Positions 48,810-58,212 of a stretch of DNA of 64,000 nt are shown in pieces. Position 1 is the stretch's first letter. Every line of letters starts with the position of its first letter. This DNA comes from Chaetoceros tenuissimus (taxonomy: Eukaryota > Bacillariophyta > Thalassiosirophyceae > Chaetocerotales > Chaetocerotaceae). The position numbers were made by a program, and so were the translations under genes. A model generated the notes under the pieces. It was not told the DNA's origin. It saw nothing but the letters and a program-made list of their open reading frames with translations, and ran no database searches. The stretch is taken from contig BLLK01000038.1 in the NCBI GenBank assembly GCA_021927905.1, positions 2,232,001 through 2,296,000 on the forward strand, written 5' to 3'.

Positions 48810-50486
48810 TTAAATAGTCTGACTTTCTCTTTCCCATTGCTGATTATCGTGCGACAACTTGCTTTCTTCGACATCATAACAAGAATATTTCAAATCTACT
48901 TCAATTTTTTCAGAGTGCATGGCATTCAATGATACTCCATCATATTTATCATCTCCATTCAGTTGTTTTATGTAATAACTTGAAATTCGACGTGATTCTT
49001 CCCACAAAGATTCTTCAATCAGTGGATTGTACATTTTTCTCCGTCCACTCTTTGTGTCTGCTGCATTCTTTTGTTTGATGGAGGTTTGAGACAAGGGTGG
49101 GACAGCTACTTCATCTATTGAAATTGGCATTTCTTCTCCACAAAATACGACTACAATGAATCTTTGTATCCAGAATGTGTTTGGATGGGAACGCTTGAGA
49201 AGAGCCACCTTTGGACGTGTGTAGATCAAAATATTGAAAAACCCTGTAGCTGGCATAAACAGTGACGTGACAAAGAATGTCCATTCTGACGAAGGAACTT
49301 TGGCTAACGCTAGTAGTATCTCAACTACTACAGTTGTATAGCTCAAAAGGAAAGCCAAGATGTACAAACTGGACTGATGAAATGATTGCCTAGTGACTGT
49401 GTATTGGAACTTTTTCTGCTTTAGCTTGGTCAAGTCATTTGCTTTATTACTGTCACGAGATCCCGTATTTGTAGTATTATTTAGCAAATTGTTTGACTCT
49501 TGTTTTTGCAAAGTCATATCTGGAGGTTCATTGCTTGTATAAGAAGCTACTAGGTGTTCATTCCGTGGAACTTGATTCAGCTCTTGTTCAATTTCCTGTT
49601 TACACTCTTCCTCTACTTCTTGTTTACATTCTTCTTCTATTACATGTCCGTCGAGCTTGATTGGGAATGATAAAGTTATACTTTCATGTTGACCATCCTT
49701 TGTCAAGGATGAAACCTTTGTCTTGCGGCCCAAAACTTGAACATCAGTGGGCAACGATTGCGATTTTCTGCTGACTGCACCTTCACTCTTTCGAGATTTA
49801 TTCGACCTACCATTCTTGACAGACGACGGAGCAAATAGTCGCTCTCCCATATAGACGTGATGAGTAAGCGAAGTCAATGAAATTAGAATGAATAGAAAAA
49901 TCACAACGAGAGGAATATTGAAGGAAAATAAAAGAGTCATTCTTGCATTTTCACCCCTTTCACATGAATCATTGAGCCAGCATCCAAATGGCGATGGAAC
50001 AATCATACATATAGATCCGTAACGAGAAGAATTTATCTCCTTTTTGGCTAATGCATAAATATGCGCTAGAAACGGAAAGGCCCAAATCAACGTATGGACT
50101 ATGGTCTCACTCTTTTGCTTGGAAAAATCTTCTGGCTTGACTTTGTACTTGACTCTTTGTAAAAAGTAATAAATTAAAAACAATGTGTAGAGAGGTAAAG
50201 CTATAAAGCCAGTCCCTAGAAATAGACCAACTGCTTCACAGGCTTGAGTCGAGGGTTCCAAACCCCAAAGCGCATCTCGAGCAGGACTGACAAAGGGTGA
50301 AATCAGTATGCCTAATGACTGCATGATATCTGCTATACCCATCCCAAATATAATGCGTGAATAAGGTGACTTATTGCCTCTAGGCGAGTTCCAAATCATG
50401 TATGTCATGGATAGAGACCCAATGAGAGATATGGATGAGGTCACACATCGGATAATTTGCGAGGTCTTGATGAGCTTTGAAACCAT
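48810..50486 (-). CDS. Seven-transmembrane G-protein-coupled-receptor-like protein, copy 2
   Basis: 558 residues, no intron. Helices: VTSSISLIGSLSMTYMIW, IIFGMGIADIMQSLGILI, GTGFIALPLYTLFLIYYFL, TLIWAFPFLAHIYAL, LLFSFNIPLVVIFLFILIS, LYILAFLLSYTTVVVEILLA, FVTSLFMPATGFFNILIYTR. Residues shared with copy 1 include RIIFG in helix 2, T-x-A-C before helix 3, YY at the end of helix 3, an extracellular C...C-E-R-G-x-N segment before helix 5, and GFF...YxRP in helix 7. The third loop (about 190 residues) has tandem EEECKQE units. Copy 2 lacks the intron of copy 1. Likely a plasma-membrane receptor; ligand and G protein unknown. Confidence 0.82.
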   Translation of the reverse strand: MVSKLIKTSQIIRCVTSSISLIGSLSMTYMIWNSPRGNKSPYSRIIFGMGIADIMQSLGILISPFVSPARDALWGLEPSTQACEAVGLFLGTGFIALPLYTLFLIYYFLQRVKYKVKPEDFSKQKSETIVHTLIWAFPFLAHIYALAKKEINSSRYGSICMIVPSPFGCWLNDSCERGENARMTLLFSFNIPLVVIFLFILISLTSLTHHVYMGERLFAPSSVKNGRSNKSRKSEGAVSRKSQSLPTDVQVLGRKTKVSSLTKDGQHESITLSFPIKLDGHVIEEECKQEVEEECKQEIEQELNQVPRNEHLVASYTSNEPPDMTLQKQESNNLLNNTTNTGSRDSNKANDLTKLKQKKFQYTVTRQSFHQSSLYILAFLLSYTTVVVEILLALAKVPSSEWTFFVTSLFMPATGFFNILIYTRPKVALLKRSHPNTFWIQRFIVVVFCGEEMPISIDEVAVPPLSQTSIKQKNAADTKSGRRKMYNPLIEESLWEESRRISSYYIKQLNGDDKYDGVSLNAMHSEKIEVDLKYSCYDVEESKLSHDNQQWERESQTI

Positions 50487-50788
50487 GCTTTACTTGTAGG
50501 ACCTTCTTTGCTTCGTTGTATTTTATATAGGTTGAAACAGCAGCAAGGTTTTTATAAGTAACTAGAGAACAAGGCATCAACTAGCGGAGAACTAAAACTG
50601 TAATGTGTATGCAATAACATAATCCAGGTTTGGTTTTTTCTAGTGCTATTTTCATAGTTGCTCGAGAACCCTGGAACATTCCCTACATTACGGTATTCCT
50701 ATGTTCGTACATACTTATTCTAATACTGTACGTCATGTTAAAAATACGTCATCACCTTTCTTGACGGGTTTTGTATTCCAGATAAAAA

Positions 50789-51490
50789 GGCTTTGTGGAG
50801 GAATATAGGAAAGGTTCACGTATATTGGAAAAAGGAGTATATCGGATTCCTTTTCCATTGACTTGAGGATATTATTGGCGTATAAAATACAGAAAAAAGA
50901 AGGGTTCGTATCTTCTCATGCGCTCAACAATGGGATTAGAGGATGAAGATGATCCCCTTGAAAACCATTTAATGCGAGAAAAGTTGGCTTATATTGCTAT
51001 TGGTGATACATAGTAAAATTGCATCACGGAGCATCGCTGAATTTCATTCCTATGGTTTCGAACCAATTTGGATGGCTATCGTTTCTTTGGCAAACTTTTA
51101 ATGACTTGATTCAGTTGGCGTTTGAGCAGACAGTGAGGTTAAGAGATAATCAGTGGCTGAGTAAGGACAATATTATATCTGATAATCTAATCCTTTTTGA
51201 ATATACTTGGATTCTTCATAAATGCATCGAAAACAAAATATATTTGATCCGCAAAAATATTCTACACATAACTCGAAATCAGGAAATATATATTTAGAAT
51301 CTATCTTATAATTTGATCATAAGAATGAGTTCAAACTATTGTTCCGTGGCTGTGTATTTAATTCCGCAATCGAAATAACGAAAGTGAACAAAAAATGACT
51401 ACGGTCATTGGAAATGAGGAATCTCCCTCTTTTTTCCTCCTTTTTTCCCCTTCTTCTTTATTATCCCACTCCCGCTATGGCACATAAGCC
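50789..51490. mobile_element. Shortened TIR element (E1)
   Basis: 702 bp starting GGC-TTTGTGGAGG and ending with the 23-bp right TIR (51468-51490, ...TATGGCACATAAGCC). Bases 50792-51490 match 57506-58204 at constant offset 6714, with one difference noticed (A/T at 51356/58070). It is preceded by GATAAAAA (50781-50788) and followed by TAAAAA (51491-51496). It looks like an internal-deletion copy of element E2, having lost the left TIR and 5' half. An internal TTG-initiated frame has no features; no transposase is seen. Confidence 0.7.
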
Positions 51491-51519
51491 TAAAAAGGCT
51501 ACTGTGCCATAGCGGGAGT
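51468..51519. repeat. Large inverted repeat at the E1/E2 junction
   Basis: Arms of 17 bp (51468-51484 and 51503-51519) plus an inner AGCC/GGCT pair around TAAAAA. It arises because the right TIR of E1 abuts the left TIR of E2. Confidence 0.85.
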
Positions 51520-51576
51520 ACTTTTAATGATTGTTCAGTTAGTAGTGTACATTCAACCTAACGATCAAGCATTCTC

Positions 51577-51792
51577 TGCTACAGATGGTAGCTAACGGTT
51601 AGGATAACGCATCCTGACCTGACATGGATTATGTTTAGCATTGGCAGAATTCTTTGGTTCTATTCTTCTTCCGTTACGTCATCAGAATTCTGATGAGAAT
51701 TCTGTCTCTTTTATATTCGGAACAAACATTCTTTTAGGTAGCGATTAGTAACATAATTCCCATCTAATTACTTTGAATCCTTCGTTGTATCA
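51577..51792 (+). repeat. 5' LTR
   Basis: 216 bp, TGCTACAGATGG...TTGTATCA. Contains TTACGTCA next to the 18-bp perfect palindrome TCATCAGAATTCTGATGA (51679-51696) and a TATA-like TTTTATATTC about 15 bp further on, a plausible promoter. Confidence 0.93.
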
Positions 51793-51811
51793 CTAGTAAT
51801 TACTATTCACA

Positions 51812-52999
51812 ATGAGTGATTCTAATGCAAATACACCAATCAAAATGTGGCCAGCCCTTGATTACGCAGACTTCGTAACTATCAAGCTTCAGCAAGATTT
51901 TGCTGATGGTTCCTATCGCAAAGAGAGTTTGCCAACCTTTGATGGAGAAGGTGGAAGCACGGGAAACGCGGAAGCCTTTCTCTATGTACGTGAGCGCTTT
52001 ATCTCCGCAGCCAGCAACCGCAAGCTAAACTTTGATGACCTAGAAAAGTTCGAGAACTTTGAGGATGTGCTTAAAGGGGTAGCGCAACACTACTGGACTG
52101 ATACTGTTTCCACCCATGCAGATGTAGTGGCAGCAGCAAATGCAGACAAGTTTCAAGTTGCAGTGAACCTTATGATGATTAGGTTCTGCGGAGGGCGTTC
52201 TGGAGGAGATGCTCTTCTAGAGTACCTGCGTTCTGATAAAGTGAGAAAGGAAAAGAGCAAGAGTGTTGCGGAGCATGTAGGGAGATTCTGTACTCTTGTA
52301 GGATATGCCAAGGAACTCTTGAGAATCGTAGCGCCAAGACCTGATGATAACCTTGAGAAGAAGCTTGTTTTTGATTCCTTCCCATATCAATGGAAGTTGA
52401 ATTTCACCAATTCAGGAGCTGTGTATCATGAAAAGTCTATCAATGAGATTAGTGAGTACATGGAACGCCAGAAGAGTACTGCAGATGCTGATACTTCCAA
52501 GAAACGTGCTCGTCATCAAGATCTGAAGAATCAGAAGTTCAAGCAACGTAAGAAAGGAAACAGACGCGGTCAGACTGGAGGCTTCAGAAACCAGTGTACC
52601 AGACATGAGCCTCCACATAATAATCATGAATGGGAGGACTGCATTCTTAATCCAAGAAGTGCCAATTTCCGTGGTGATACTGGTAGCAGAGGCCGAGGAG
52701 GCAGAGGCCGTGGCAATGGTTATGGCGGCAGAGGCCGTGGTAACGGTGGAGGAAGAGGTCATCATAACCACTCCAACCACAACAATAATGGAGGACAGTC
52801 CTATAACTCCGGTAACAATCAAGGACATGGTCAGAATCAGAACTACAATTATCAAGGAACTCAAAATAATAACAATGCTAATACTCGTAGCAATCCAGAA
52901 AACGGTTCAAACCAGCAGGGTTCGAATGGCAGTAATGAACAACACTTCCTCATGGACAATAACAACGTCTGGGGAGCACATCATGGTGCGTTCAATTAA
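51812..52999 (+). CDS. gag: Retrotransposon Gag
   Basis: 395 residues. The N-terminal half (to about 220) is the helical capsid-like region (FLYVRERFISAAS, VAQHYWTD, KSVAEHVGRFCTLVGYAKEL). A C-x2-H ... H-x4-C segment (CTRHEPPHNNHEWEDC) stands where a zinc knuckle is expected. The C-terminal third is Gly/Arg then Asn/Gln rich (GRGGRGRGNGYGGRGRG, NHNNNGGQ), probably RNA-binding. The ATG is only 19 nt after the LTR. Same frame as pol but separated by several stops and 183 nt, so Pol is not made by simple read-through. Confidence 0.9.
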   Translation: MSDSNANTPIKMWPALDYADFVTIKLQQDFADGSYRKESLPTFDGEGGSTGNAEAFLYVRERFISAASNRKLNFDDLEKFENFEDVLKGVAQHYWTDTVSTHADVVAAANADKFQVAVNLMMIRFCGGRSGGDALLEYLRSDKVRKEKSKSVAEHVGRFCTLVGYAKELLRIVAPRPDDNLEKKLVFDSFPYQWKLNFTNSGAVYHEKSINEISEYMERQKSTADADTSKKRARHQDLKNQKFKQRKKGNRRGQTGGFRNQCTRHEPPHNNHEWEDCILNPRSANFRGDTGSRGRGGRGRGNGYGGRGRGNGGGRGHHNHSNHNNNGGQSYNSGNNQGHGQNQNYNYQGTQNNNNANTRSNPENGSNQQGSNGSNEQHFLMDNNNVWGAHHGAFN

Positions 53000-53182
53000 G
53001 GTCCACGATTAAATAGGCTTAAGGCCGCTTCGTGAGGACTTGTTGGAAACGAAAATTTCCACATCTGGATATTCAATATCACAAGTACTCACGAAGTGAG
53101 CCATTTTATGTAATTTCAATTTGTCTCATCCAATTTTTTCTTTATTTTCTTTATTAACTAATCAACAGGAGTTGTATCCATC
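53000..53182 (+). promoter_or_regulatory. gag-pol spacer with splice-acceptor-like sequence
   Basis: 183 nt with stops in all forward frames. Just before pol a long pyrimidine tract, a CTAAT branch-like motif and ...CAACAG (ending about 53168) resemble a 3' splice site 14 nt before the pol ATG, which would allow a spliced pol mRNA. Inference only. Confidence 0.35.
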
Positions 53183-56100
53183 ATGAATTCACCTTTGGAA
53201 CTTGGAGAATGCTTCTGGGAACAAGAAGCAAAACAACAGTTCTGGAAGACTCCTCAAGAGGAGGAAGAAATCCTATGGGAAGAATACTTTGCAACTTCAA
53301 TTCCAATGGATGTCTATGACTTTATTTCCTCTCCACCCGTTGAAGTGGAAGCTAGTCTCAGTGTGCAAGCCGACCAAATGAAAAAGGATCCATTAACTGC
53401 TCCAGTCTCATTATTGCAACCTCGCACTATTAATGGGCATCGCGATACGAAGTTATGTAGAACTCTATTTGATTCCGGTGGAACTTGTGACATCATTCAT
53501 CGACGTGCCTTACCGAAGAATTGTCCAGTTTATGATTTAACAGAGGCATCTCCGTCTATTGGCATAGGTGGCACTGTCTACTTCAAACAATATGTAATTC
53601 TAGAAAATAGCGTATTGCCCGAGTTTGGAAGAAAGCATAATATTGAAAAGATCTTTGCGCTTGTACATGATGGAGTGTGTCCTCATGATATCATCTTGGG
53701 TCAGAGAACTTTGGCAGCAATGGGCTTAGTACTGAACTACCAGGACCAAACAATGTCTTGGATGGACATCACCGTTTCCATGAAATCTCGTCGTCATTGG
53801 AATAACCGTACGAATGTGCAGCTAGCCTTCACTGAATATGGATATGATGATGAAGTGGAGGAGCAAGATGAATCTTTTATTCTGGAGTCTAAGTATGACA
53901 AAGTTTCAGGAAAAGAAGTAGCAGATGCTCAGCAGCACTTGTCAGAAGAACAGAGGAAAGATCTACATCGTGTACTGGACAAGTTCACTACGCTATTTGA
54001 TGGTCAACTAAAAGTATATCCTGATAGCAAGGTTCATCTTCATCTCAAGCCTGATGCTCAGCCTCGTCAGAGTCGCCCTTACAAGGTTCCTTATGCACAC
54101 GAAAAAGTTTTCAAGGAAGAACTTGATCGTTTGGTGCAGCAAGGTGTTCTTTCTCCCGCTAACCGATCCATCTGGACTGCTCCAACTTTCATTATTCCAA
54201 AGAAGGACGGTCGGGTACGCTGGGTAAGCGATTTCCGGTATCTAAATAAGAATTTGCAACGAAAACAGTATGAGCTACCAAGAATTAAAGATATTCTCGA
54301 AAGGAGAAAAGGGTACAAATTTTTTACCAAGCTTGATATTTCGATGCAATATTACACCTTCGAGTTGGATGAGGAAAGCAAAAACTTATGCACAATCACT
54401 ACTCCATTTGGTATGTATAAGTATAACAGACTGCCAATGGGGATTCTGGAATCTCCAGACATTGCTCAAGAGATAATGGAAAATGTGCTACGTGATGAGG
54501 ACTGTGAAATCTACATCGATGATATTGGTATCTTCTCCGATGATTGGAACGAACATGTTGGTAAGATTCAGCGTATACTTAAAAAGCTGCAGGATCACGG
54601 ATTCACTATGAATCCACTCAAGTGTGAATGGGCCGTACAAGAAACTGATTGGCTCGGACATTGGTTAACTCCAAGTGGACTAAAACCTTGGTCCAAGAAG
54701 ATCAAACCGCTTTTGGCCATGCAACCTCCTAAAAATGTGAAGCAAGTACGCAGTTTCATAGGGGCTGTAAATTTTTATAAAGATATGTGGCAACGTAGAG
54801 CTCATTTGCAGAAGCCGCTAACAGATCTTTTAAAGACAAACAACTTCCACTGGGGCACAGAACAGCAGCAAGCGTTTGAGCAAATTAAAGCAACAATGGC
54901 GAAAGACGTTCTTCTTTTTTATCCTGATCATAACCAACCTTTTTTTATCTATACCGACAGCTCGGACTATCAGTTGGGAGCTACACTGGCTCAGCATGAT
55001 GCTGATGGAAATCTTCGACCAGTGGCCTTCTTTTCAAAGAAGCTTAATGCAGCTCAACGAAATTATCCTACTGGTGAAAAGGAATTTTTGTCGATCTTCG
55101 AGACATTAAAAACTTACCGTACTATGCTTCTAGGTGCTCAAATCCACATTTACACTGATCATAAAAATCTTACATACAAGAATATCTCATCCCAACGAAT
55201 GCTACGCTGGAGAATGTACATAGAGGAATTCGGACCTCAATTACATTTTATTCCGGGCGAAGTCAATACTTGTGCAGATTATTTCTCACGTATGGAAGTT
55301 GACAGTAAGATTCTTGAGGAGAAGAGTAATGGTCCTAGTACAAAAAGAAACTTGGAAGAATCTTTCTTTCAGGATTTAATTTTTGATGATCTTCGGTTAG
55401 CAGAATGTTTTGCAAATTTACCTTTGTCTGAAATGTTTATTAATGTCGCTGAAAACGCTATTTTTCCTTTGGATTACAACAGAATAGCCTTAGCACAACA
55501 ACAGGATATGCAATTAGCGCAACTAAGACAGAGAAGCCCAGCTGATTACTCTTTACGACAGATGAATCCTCAAGTGCAACTCGTGATGTACAAAGATAGG
55601 ATATTTGTACCAACACAGTATTCCGTACGTATCTTGCGGTGGTATCATAATGCTCTTAATCATTGCGGTGAAGAAAAATTGAAGAAAACCTTCAACGAAA
55701 ACTTCTTTAGTCCCAGAGCTACAGAAACCATTAAGGAGATTTGTTCTAAATGCGAAATATGTCAAGTAAACAAGACAGCTAGTGTTCAATATGGACATTT
55801 ACCTCCAAGAACAGTTACTATGAATCCTTGGCATACGGTAGCAGTAGATCTAATTGGACCATGGAAGTTCAAAGTGCAAGGAGTAACAGTGGAATTTCAT
55901 GCCTTGACAATGGTGGATCAAGATACTAACCTTGTCGAAGCAGTACGTATTCAAAACAAACATGCAAATCATATAGCAACGTTGTTTGAAAATAATTGGC
56001 TTTCAAGGTATCCTAGACCGGTTAAGTGCATTCATGATCAAGGAGGTGAATTTACAGGATCAGAGTTTCAGGAGATGTTGAATAGGTTTAATATCAGACC

Positions 56101-56623
56101 AGCACAAATCACTACCAGAAATCCACAGGGTAATAGTATTTGTGAACGAATGCATCAAACAATGCTCAATCAAATTCGATCTTTACTTCGTCAGCATCCA
56201 CCACAGACAGTAGCAGAAGCAACTCAAGCAATAGATACTTTACTTGCCAATACTGTTTATGCATTGAGAACTGCGGTACATTCGACGATGAATGCATCTC
56301 CAGGAGCATTAGCGTTTCAAAGGAATATGATTTTGAATTTACCTTTCATTGTTGATTTGAATAATCTCAGAGCTAGGAGGCAAGAAATAGTTGATAGAAG
56401 CAATCAAAGAGAAAATGATAACCGAATTGATTATAATTATCAAGTTGGAAATTGGGTATTGGTAATTGCAGATTCATATCGAACTACAAGCAAATTGGAT
56501 ATAAGATTTGAGGGTCCGTTTCAGATAACGCAAGTTCATGTTAATGGAAATGTTACCATTCGTCGCAGACCAGGCATTTTGGAAAGGGTGAACATCCGTA
56601 GAATAAGACCATATCGTAGATAG
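53183..56623 (+). CDS. pol: Retrotransposon Pol polyprotein (PR-RT-RH-IN)
   Basis: 1146 residues. Aspartic protease around D97-S98-G99 (LFDSGGTCDII). Reverse transcriptase with WRWVSDF-like block (RVRWVSDFRYLNK), LDISMQYYTFELDEESK and the catalytic YIDD at 444-447. RNase H with IYTDSSDYQLGATLAQHD at about 590 and YTDHKNLTY. Integrase with the H-x-H-C-C zinc motif (HNALNHCGEEKLKKTF...CSKCEICQ), then catalytic Asp in AVDLIGPW, Asp in HDQGGEF and Glu in NSICERMHQ; the D to E spacing is 35 residues. A GPF module (FEGPFQITQV) ends the protein; no chromodomain. All catalytic residues are present. Confidence 0.95.
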   Translation: MNSPLELGECFWEQEAKQQFWKTPQEEEEILWEEYFATSIPMDVYDFISSPPVEVEASLSVQADQMKKDPLTAPVSLLQPRTINGHRDTKLCRTLFDSGGTCDIIHRRALPKNCPVYDLTEASPSIGIGGTVYFKQYVILENSVLPEFGRKHNIEKIFALVHDGVCPHDIILGQRTLAAMGLVLNYQDQTMSWMDITVSMKSRRHWNNRTNVQLAFTEYGYDDEVEEQDESFILESKYDKVSGKEVADAQQHLSEEQRKDLHRVLDKFTTLFDGQLKVYPDSKVHLHLKPDAQPRQSRPYKVPYAHEKVFKEELDRLVQQGVLSPANRSIWTAPTFIIPKKDGRVRWVSDFRYLNKNLQRKQYELPRIKDILERRKGYKFFTKLDISMQYYTFELDEESKNLCTITTPFGMYKYNRLPMGILESPDIAQEIMENVLRDEDCEIYIDDIGIFSDDWNEHVGKIQRILKKLQDHGFTMNPLKCEWAVQETDWLGHWLTPSGLKPWSKKIKPLLAMQPPKNVKQVRSFIGAVNFYKDMWQRRAHLQKPLTDLLKTNNFHWGTEQQQAFEQIKATMAKDVLLFYPDHNQPFFIYTDSSDYQLGATLAQHDADGNLRPVAFFSKKLNAAQRNYPTGEKEFLSIFETLKTYRTMLLGAQIHIYTDHKNLTYKNISSQRMLRWRMYIEEFGPQLHFIPGEVNTCADYFSRMEVDSKILEEKSNGPSTKRNLEESFFQDLIFDDLRLAECFANLPLSEMFINVAENAIFPLDYNRIALAQQQDMQLAQLRQRSPADYSLRQMNPQVQLVMYKDRIFVPTQYSVRILRWYHNALNHCGEEKLKKTFNENFFSPRATETIKEICSKCEICQVNKTASVQYGHLPPRTVTMNPWHTVAVDLIGPWKFKVQGVTVEFHALTMVDQDTNLVEAVRIQNKHANHIATLFENNWLSRYPRPVKCIHDQGGEFTGSEFQEMLNRFNIRPAQITTRNPQGNSICERMHQTMLNQIRSLLRQHPPQTVAEATQAIDTLLANTVYALRTAVHSTMNASPGALAFQRNMILNLPFIVDLNNLRARRQEIVDRSNQRENDNRIDYNYQVGNWVLVIADSYRTTSKLDIRFEGPFQITQVHVNGNVTIRRRPGILERVNIRRIRPYRR

Positions 56624-56651
56624 TGATGACTGCCCAGCATTGGTCAGTCAT

Positions 56652-56662
56652 GAGGAGAAGAG
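56652..56662 (+). promoter_or_regulatory. Polypurine tract
   Basis: GAGGAGAAGAG directly before the 3' LTR, the primer for plus-strand DNA synthesis. Confidence 0.8.
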
Positions 56663-56878
56663 TGCTACAGATGGTAGCTAACGGTTAGGATAACGCATCC
56701 TGACCTGACATGGATTATGTTTAGCATTGGCAGAATTCTTTGGTTCTATTCTTCTTCCGTTACGTCATCAGAATTCTGATGAGAATTCTGTCTCTTTTAT
56801 ATTCGGAACAAACATTCTTTTAGGTAGCGATTAGTAACATAATTCCCATCTAATTACTTTGAATCCTTCGTTGTATCA
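56663..56878 (+). repeat. 3' LTR
   Basis: Identical to the 5' LTR by eye; followed by target duplication TTCTC (56879-56883). Confidence 0.93.
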
Positions 56879-58212
56879 TTCTCATTCATCCAGCTAAATT
56901 ATCTAAATCATTAAAAGTTCTTCACTCTCCACCAATCAGAATGCTCATCATTAAAAGTCAAAGAGAGCTTTTAAGAAAAAAAGAGAATTCATTAAAAATC
57001 AATTTAACCGCTACGTATGTCTCCACTCTCAAAAGAGAACTTTGAATTTTTCCGCGGTCATTCTAGAAAAACACTGGAAGCACATATTTCATATTCATTA
57101 CACTAACTCCAACCGCCATAGTTCTTTCATTTTGCATTCAAATACTTGAACAATGATTGAACATATTACATCAAGATCATATCCTTTGATGTGGTAAGAA
57201 ATATGTTCGAAGTATACAATGAAGGGACGTAATATGATACGAAATAGCAGCAACTATTGCGAAGGAAGAAATATGGTCGCTCACTCGCTTGCACCCTGCC
57301 TGCTTGAAGAAGCAACCAAGATAGTAGGAGTGCTAGGCTTAGATTGCTATGATAAGGAATGGTATATATGAGGATGAAATTCCGCAGAATAGGGGTTGCT
57401 TGGTGAAATTCTGTAGAATGTATGTAGAACATGTAGGTTTGGACAAATACATATGAATGCATTCTTTCATATGAATTGAATGGATCGGATGAGCTAGAGA
57501 ATGCATTTGTGGAGGAATATAGGAAAGGTTCACGTATATTGGAAAAAGGAGTATATCGGATTCCTTTTCCATTGACTTGAGGATATTATTGGCGTATAAA
57601 ATACAGAAAAAAGAAGGGTTCGTATCTTCTCATGCGCTCAACAATGGGATTAGAGGATGAAGATGATCCCCTTGAAAACCATTTAATGCGAGAAAAGTTG
57701 GCTTATATTGCTATTGGTGATACATAGTAAAATTGCATCACGGAGCATCGCTGAATTTCATTCCTATGGTTTCGAACCAATTTGGATGGCTATCGTTTCT
57801 TTGGCAAACTTTTAATGACTTGATTCAGTTGGCGTTTGAGCAGACAGTGAGGTTAAGAGATAATCAGTGGCTGAGTAAGGACAATATTATATCTGATAAT
57901 CTAATCCTTTTTGAATATACTTGGATTCTTCATAAATGCATCGAAAACAAAATATATTTGATCCGCAAAAATATTCTACACATAACTCGAAATCAGGAAA
58001 TATATATTTAGAATCTATCTTATAATTTGATCATAAGAATGAGTTCAAACTATTGTTCCGTGGCTGTGTTTTTAATTCCGCAATCGAAATAACGAAAGTG
58101 AACAAAAAATGACTACGGTCATTGGAAATGAGGAATCTCCCTCTTTTTTCCTCCTTTTTTCCCCTTCTTCTTTATTATCCCACTCCCGCTATGGCACATA
58201 AGCCGATAAAAA

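Larger units (their letters stand above)
51577..56878 (+). mobile_element. Complete Ty3/gypsy LTR retrotransposon
   Basis: 5302 bp. LTRs at 51577-51792 and 56663-56878 (216 bp each, TG...CA) appear identical base for base, so insertion is recent. The target duplication TTCTC flanks it at 51572-51576 and 56879-56883. A polypurine tract GAGGAGAAGAG (56652-56662) abuts the 3' LTR. It encodes gag (51812-52999) and pol (53183-56623) with order protease, reverse transcriptase, RNase H, integrase, which defines Ty3/gypsy. Both frames are open. It is inserted in TIR element E2. Confidence 0.95.
51497..58204. mobile_element. TIR element E2, interrupted by the gypsy retrotransposon
   Basis: The left end GGCTACTGTGCCATAGCGGG... 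(23 bp, 51497-51519) and right end (58182-58204) are inverted repeats matching at 21 of 23 positions. Outer flanks are TAAAAA on the left and GATAAAAA (58205-58212) on the right, consistent with a 6-8 bp target duplication. Without the retrotransposon the element is about 1.4 kb (51497-51576 plus 56884-58204). It has no recognisable transposase, so it is probably non-autonomous. It is adjacent to and in the same orientation as E1. Confidence 0.65.

Noticed and set aside
51019-51297. 92-codon frame identical at 57733-58011
   Set aside because: It starts at TTG, and identity simply follows from the near-identical 699-bp DNA repeat; no domain is visible.
51468-51519. Hairpin as a transcription terminator or CRISPR-like repeat
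   Set aside because: It is fully explained by abutting terminal inverted repeats of two elements, and the genome is eukaryotic.
57166-57572. Leftward frames inside E2 as a transposase
   Set aside because: No DDE or other catalytic motif; likely chance frames in a non-autonomous element.
57770-57785. GGTTTCGAACCAA as a tRNA T-arm
   Set aside because: No acceptor, D or anticodon arms fit around it, and it lies in the mobile repeat.
50792-58204. The 699-bp direct repeats as LTRs of a larger retroelement
   Set aside because: They lack TG...CA ends, and the right end is one arm of a terminal inverted repeat whose partner starts at 51497, so a TIR element explains them better.
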